Part shown: in pieces, positions 61,401 to 64,000 of the stretch | Layout of the letters: each line of letters begins with the position of its first letter | How positions within the stretch are numbered: position 1 is the stretch's first letter | NCBI GenBank assembly: GCA_965249895.1 | Contig: CBDFNC010000005.1 | Coordinates: 2,914,001 to 2,978,000, forward strand | From: CBDFNC01 sp965249895 | GTDB taxonomy: Bacteria > Pseudomonadota > Gammaproteobacteria > Enterobacterales > CBDFNC01 | Length of the DNA stretch: 64,000 bases | Reading direction: 5' to 3' | Position numbers and translations under genes: made by a program | The notes under the pieces: model-generated | What the model was told of the DNA's origin: nothing | The model's database searches: none | What the model saw: the letters and a program-made list of their open reading frames with translations, nothing else

Positions 61401-61587
61401 CCTGTATGGCAGCCTGAACAATCTCAGCAACGCTACGGTTATGACCCAGGTGGATCACTTCACAGCCCTTACCTTGCAGCAAGCGGCGGATAATATTGAT
61501 CGCCGCATCATGGCCATCAAATAAGCTGGCTGCGGTTAAAATACGAGGAATATAGTTTTGTTTTTCCTTGATTGGATCAATTTGCAT
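58459..61587 (-). CDS. icmF: Fused isobutyryl-CoA mutase IcmF
   Basis: IcmF, 1042 residues, a B12-dependent acyl-CoA mutase fused to its G-protein chaperone. The cobalamin-binding domain (about 10-140) carries LFDGHDAAINIIRR and VIHLGHNRSV. The MeaB-like GTPase domain (about 195-410) has GLTGTGGAGKSSL (P-loop) and VINKGD. The mutase barrel follows (about 520-1040: LPGYFPYTAGVFPLKREDED, EFSLNLMADVQAYFSQYKV). It isomerises isobutyryl-CoA and butyryl-CoA. It is the first gene upstream of the arsenosugar-type transferases (42-base gap), yet has no known part in arsenic chemistry. AAGGGGGG precedes the ATG. Confidence 0.93.
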   Translation of the reverse strand: MQIDPIKEKQNYIPRILTAASLFDGHDAAINIIRRLLQGKGCEVIHLGHNRSVAEIVQAAIQEDVDAIAISSYQGGHMEFFRYLVDELKVRERQDIQLFAGGGGVILPAEIAELQEYGVTRIYSADDGQAMGLEGIIDDLLSRVPVRDYKDIDFVFSRPEQLSLAISQLENSAAVRAEFSAQLKQLSDTWSGAVIGLTGTGGAGKSSLCDELLQRLQLGFEGKLKLAVLAVDPSRRKTGGALLGDRIRFNSLEQGKVFFRSMATRLGHGELPDSVPDILNLLKAAEFDLIVLETPGIGQASHLAASLVDLSVYVMTPEYGAATQLEKIDMLDWADLVVINKGDRFGADDALHDVRKQLQRNLNAWEAELSDMPVYKTQASQFNDPGVTRLYQALCEQLDLNPSVQLQAPDKGVASCLPANPNYLSQVVSCIREYKQKAFTQSQLVSQLDKLKAAKAALGPGNHELNALICECEGKVQPETKSILAQWQRTSAEYRAMEGIKTLSGLTVNKVSLPDYWDQGQLCHWLTLENLPGYFPYTAGVFPLKREDEDATRMFAGEGGPQRTNKRFKAVSAHSTAKRLSTAFDSVTLYGFDPELRPDIYGKVGNSGVSVATLDDMKTLYQGFDLCDSQTSVSMTINGPAPVVLAMYLNAAIDQQVELAGSDADIDKITKTSLEKVRGTVQADILKEDQGQNTCIFSTEFSLNLMADVQAYFSQYKVRHFYSVSVSGYHIAEAGANPISQLAFTLANGFTYVESWLARGLNIDEFAPNLSFFFSNGMDPEYAVLGRVARRIWAITLADKYGANSRSQKLKYHIQTSGRSLHAQEVEFNDIRTTLQALIAVYDHCNSLHTNAFDEAITTPTPESVRRALAIQLIINKEWGGAKSQNPNQGAFVLAELTELVEEAVLLEFERLSQRGGVLGAMETGYQRGKIQQESLLYEQQKHSGEIPIVGVNTFVSETPGHPGSLELARSSEQEKQQQIKNLADFQRRHQGQSEAALKALVQVATRGENVFAELMETVKVCSLGQITQTLFSVGGKYRRNM

Positions 61588-61670
61588 AAGCCCCCCTTAA
61601 TAAGCTTCCCAGCTAAAACCGAGAAATTTCAAAGGGGAAGCTAGATTAGAGTATAGAAGAGGGGAGCTTT

Positions 61671-61695
61671 CACTCTACCCGCAACGGGTAGAGTG
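61671..61695. promoter_or_regulatory. Perfect 11-bp palindrome upstream of icmF
   Basis: CACTCTACCCG-CAA-CGGGTAGAGTG lies 84 bases upstream of the icmF start and about 106 bases after the dacB stop. No T-run follows on either strand. It could be a 5'-leader hairpin, an operator or a terminator for dacB. No cobalamin riboswitch features were seen around it. Confidence 0.55.
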
Positions 61696-61801
61696 GCGTT
61701 AACTCTTTAAGGGAGTGCCGACCACCTGGGCTTTAAATAGTACCTTTTCAAAGTCCTGTTATATGGCGCGTTTTTATCTCTGGGTCTGCAACATGAAGAA
61801 A

Positions 61802-63235
61802 TTAACTTTTAAGTGGTTCACCTGCGACTAGGGCCTTAAATAAGGCTTGTTCGAATAGCTGCAACGGCGCCTTGATCTTCCGCTCAGAAACCAGTTTGGC
61901 CTGCTCCTTACTAAGGCTATAACCATTTAACATGAGTACAAATAGTAACGGTCCTTGTTTGCTCTCCACCACGCCCATCATATTGGCTACACCTTTCATG
62001 GATCCTGTTTTTGCCTTTACTTTTCCTTTTAAACCAGGAGTTAGCATAGCCCGCCGATACTTTAAGGTGCCGTCAATACCGGAAACTGACATAGTCTCCA
62101 GTAAATTCAGCTTGTTATTGTTGGTATAAATAAAGCGCATCAGCGTCATCAAATGCTGTGCCGAAATCAGGTTATGACGGGATAACCCGGAACCGTCGGT
62201 TATATAACTGTTGGTTAAGTCCACCCCGGCTGTTTCTTTTAAAATAGCCCGCATGGCTTCACTGCCATTACGAAAGCTACCCGCCATATCAAAATATTCG
62301 GTGCCCAGGGTTTTCAGCAATATATCGGCGATTAAATTATCCGAGTCCTTGACCATTTCAGTGATCAGCACGCTGAGCTTGGGTGACATATGTTGAGCGA
62401 TTAGCTGTCCTTCAGGCGCCGAATTATGGTCACTGTAAATTTTACCCTTTAATCTAATTCCAGAAGATTTAAGCTCAGCTTTTAAAATAGCTGTAGCGTA
62501 GGCCTCCGGGTCCACTACGGAAAAGGCCAGAGGCACAGGTTTACTGCGGCGTTCAAAACAGCCAAATAAGTGGTAATTATTTCCGCTTCCCTGATTTAAC
62601 TCCAGCGCGCAAAAACGTCGCTCCCGTTGCTGTTTCGATACAAAGGTAACATCCGAGCTGATATTCAGAGGCTCATAAGCTGGTATATATAGCCTGGATT
62701 CGCCATTTTCGAGCTCGGACAAATTACCTCTGACACAGTTATGGTTCACCACTATGGCCGAAGCGGGAGCCGTATAACACACCCCCAAATCGTTCCATGC
62801 CTGACCATTGCTCCACTGATAACCTGAAAAGCGGCTTTGATCCAATATCAGATCCCGGATCTCCGAGATCCCTTCAGCTTTCATTTTGCGCAGCAAGGAT
62901 CTTAGATCCTTACGTTTTAAGCTCGGATCCCCGCTAAATACCAGTCTGAAATCCCCGCCTTGTGCCGCTTCGCTAACGGCTTCGAGTCGGGTGGTAAATT
63001 GATAATCCTTGCCCAGATACAAGGTCGCCGCCGTAGCTGTCAACATTTTTTGCGTACTGGCCGGAGTCAGTTTTAACTCTGGATTTTGACCATAAACTGC
63101 TTGCCCGTCCGCAGTGCTTATTAACAAGGAGACCTGAGTCCCCTCAGGCAATTTATCCGTATATTGATCCAGCCACTGGGCAGCGGCTACATGGGGGGAA
63201 CTCAGCAGTGCGAGCAGAGATATGAATCGGAACAT
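61802..63235 (-). CDS. dacB: D-Ala-D-Ala carboxypeptidase/endopeptidase (PBP4 family)
   Basis: PBP4, 477 residues. ATG 63235 is chosen over an upstream TTG because a signal peptide follows at once (MFRFISLLALLSSPHVAAA). The penicillin-binding motifs are S60-x2-K63 (STQK), SDN near residue 300, and KTG in AKTGSMKGV. PBP4 trims and cleaves peptidoglycan cross-links in the periplasm. No neighbour suggests a special role. Confidence 0.93.
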   Translation of the reverse strand: MFRFISLLALLSSPHVAAAQWLDQYTDKLPEGTQVSLLISTADGQAVYGQNPELKLTPASTQKMLTATAATLYLGKDYQFTTRLEAVSEAAQGGDFRLVFSGDPSLKRKDLRSLLRKMKAEGISEIRDLILDQSRFSGYQWSNGQAWNDLGVCYTAPASAIVVNHNCVRGNLSELENGESRLYIPAYEPLNISSDVTFVSKQQRERRFCALELNQGSGNNYHLFGCFERRSKPVPLAFSVVDPEAYATAILKAELKSSGIRLKGKIYSDHNSAPEGQLIAQHMSPKLSVLITEMVKDSDNLIADILLKTLGTEYFDMAGSFRNGSEAMRAILKETAGVDLTNSYITDGSGLSRHNLISAQHLMTLMRFIYTNNNKLNLLETMSVSGIDGTLKYRRAMLTPGLKGKVKAKTGSMKGVANMMGVVESKQGPLLFVLMLNGYSLSKEQAKLVSERKIKAPLQLFEQALFKALVAGEPLKS

Positions 63236-63370
63236 AAGACAAATCAAAAAGAGGTTTTGACCATTCTAAATAACTGCTTTGATTACCGCTACACAAAGAG
63301 GGATTAAAAATTAACCCTTTTTACTTTATCGCGGGTTTATAGGGCCAAACAGCATAATGGATTTGGAACA

Positions 63371-64000
63371 ATGAAAACCTTACTCCCTATATTACTCACA
63401 GCACTAATATTAAGCGGTTGTGTACAGGAAGTCGCTAAACAAGGCGGCTCTCAACAAGAAACCAAAGCAACACCCGAAGAGCAGCAACGACTCCAGGTAA
63501 AAAAATTAATGCTACAGCCTTCTATGGTTCAAGTTTTGGCTGATCACAATGGGAGAGCGCAAGAGTCCTTTGCTTATATCTCTCCACCAGCACCGCATAA
63601 GCAAGCAGAAAAATACGCCAGCTTTAAATCCAACGGTATTATAAGAACCAGCCAGCAAAGTCTGTCCACATTTTCCATCGACGTAGATTCTGCTTCTTAC
63701 GCCAATACGCGCCGTTTTTTACAGCAAGGCAGTCTGCCACCCAAAAATGCCATTCGTCCCGAAGAGTTTATCAATTACTTTAATTACGACTATCCCAATC
63801 CCGGCACCAGTGCCCCGTTTAGCTTAGTGACTGAAGTTGCTCCCAGCCCATTTAATAAAAATAAGCACTTATTGCATATAGGTATTCAGGGATACCAGGC
63901 CCCCGTACAAACCCTGCCTCCTGCAAACCTGGTTTTTCTTATCGATGTGTCCGGATCCATGCAAGACCCAAGTAAGCTGGGTTTGTTAAAAGCCGGCCTT
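63371..64000 (+). CDS. Von Willebrand factor A-domain lipoprotein (YfbK-like), cut by the window end
   Basis: Open frame from ATG 63371 to the end of the window, 210 residues visible and incomplete. It begins with a lipoprotein signal (MKTLLPILLTALILSGC, lipobox LSGC). FSIDVDSASYANTRRFLQQG is the N-terminal motif of the YfbK-type vWFA family, and the A domain begins with the MIDAS signature FLIDVSGSM near residue 197. Members are surface lipoproteins with a C-terminal DUF3520 domain. Missing: most of the A domain and the tail. GGAAC lies before the ATG. Confidence 0.88.
   Translation, partial: MKTLLPILLTALILSGCVQEVAKQGGSQQETKATPEEQQRLQVKKLMLQPSMVQVLADHNGRAQESFAYISPPAPHKQAEKYASFKSNGIIRTSQQSLSTFSIDVDSASYANTRRFLQQGSLPPKNAIRPEEFINYFNYDYPNPGTSAPFSLVTEVAPSPFNKNKHLLHIGIQGYQAPVQTLPPANLVFLIDVSGSMQDPSKLGLLKAGL

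Overview
The window is about 64 kb of a gammaproteobacterial chromosome, most likely a marine Alteromonadales (Colwellia/Thalassomonas/Alteromonas-like). The evidence is the baiN(yhiN)–usp–rsmJ–prlC gene set, the many c-di-GMP and sensor proteins, and the moderate G+C. The genus is inference only. No rRNA or tRNA gene, CRISPR array, transposase or integrase was recognised.

Layout. (1) 1-3.1 kb: a COG3650-type lipoprotein and a BaiN/YhiN flavoprotein. (2) 3.3-25.0 kb: a complete type 1 BREX phage-defence operon, all on the + strand, in the order brxR-brxA-brxB-brxC-[AlbA/HATPase protein]-pglX-[AAA ATPase + PD-(D/E)XK-like protein]-[TrlF-like PHP/SMC ATPase]-[second AlbA/HATPase protein]-pglZ-brxL. 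The six core genes and the WYL regulator look intact. Five extra genes are embedded on both sides of pglX, which makes this a composite defence operon. It ends at a strong hairpin that faces ferritin. (3) 25.2-31.3 kb: ferritin, a 23-residue membrane peptide, a helical-repeat membrane protein, a phosphatase, a broken ABC_membrane_3 gene with an internal duplication, a YheO-like regulator, a universal stress protein and rsmJ. (4) 31.4-40.8 kb, - strand: two large GGDEF/EAL proteins and an MscS channel lie between rsmJ and prlC. (5) 41.2-47.8 kb: an orphan histidine kinase, glutathione reductase, a divergent LysR/VOC pair and a divergent SDR/TetR pair. (6) 47.8-54.4 kb: a PilX/PilV-like minor pilin pair, bactofilin plus a FAN1-like nuclease, an EamA transporter, a frameshifted Rap1a/Tai-family gene, a glycine-zipper lipoprotein and an MTAP-family phosphorylase. 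(7) 54.5-61.6 kb, - strand: an arsenic cluster (icmF, two arsenosugar-type transferases, arsM, a radical SAM protein, arsC) with an 83-bp tandem repeat. (8) 61.8-64.0 kb: dacB and a truncated von Willebrand lipoprotein.

How the genes work together. In BREX, PglX methylates host DNA, BrxC, PglZ, BrxB and BrxA form the exclusion machinery, BrxL is a Lon-like AAA+ effector and BrxR is the transcriptional switch. The embedded ATPases and nuclease-like protein probably add a second layer of defence under the same promoter. In the arsenic cluster, ArsC reduces arsenate, ArsM methylates arsenite, and the radical SAM protein and the two transferases are the expected tailoring enzymes of an arsenosugar-like product. 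The place of IcmF in that set is unclear.
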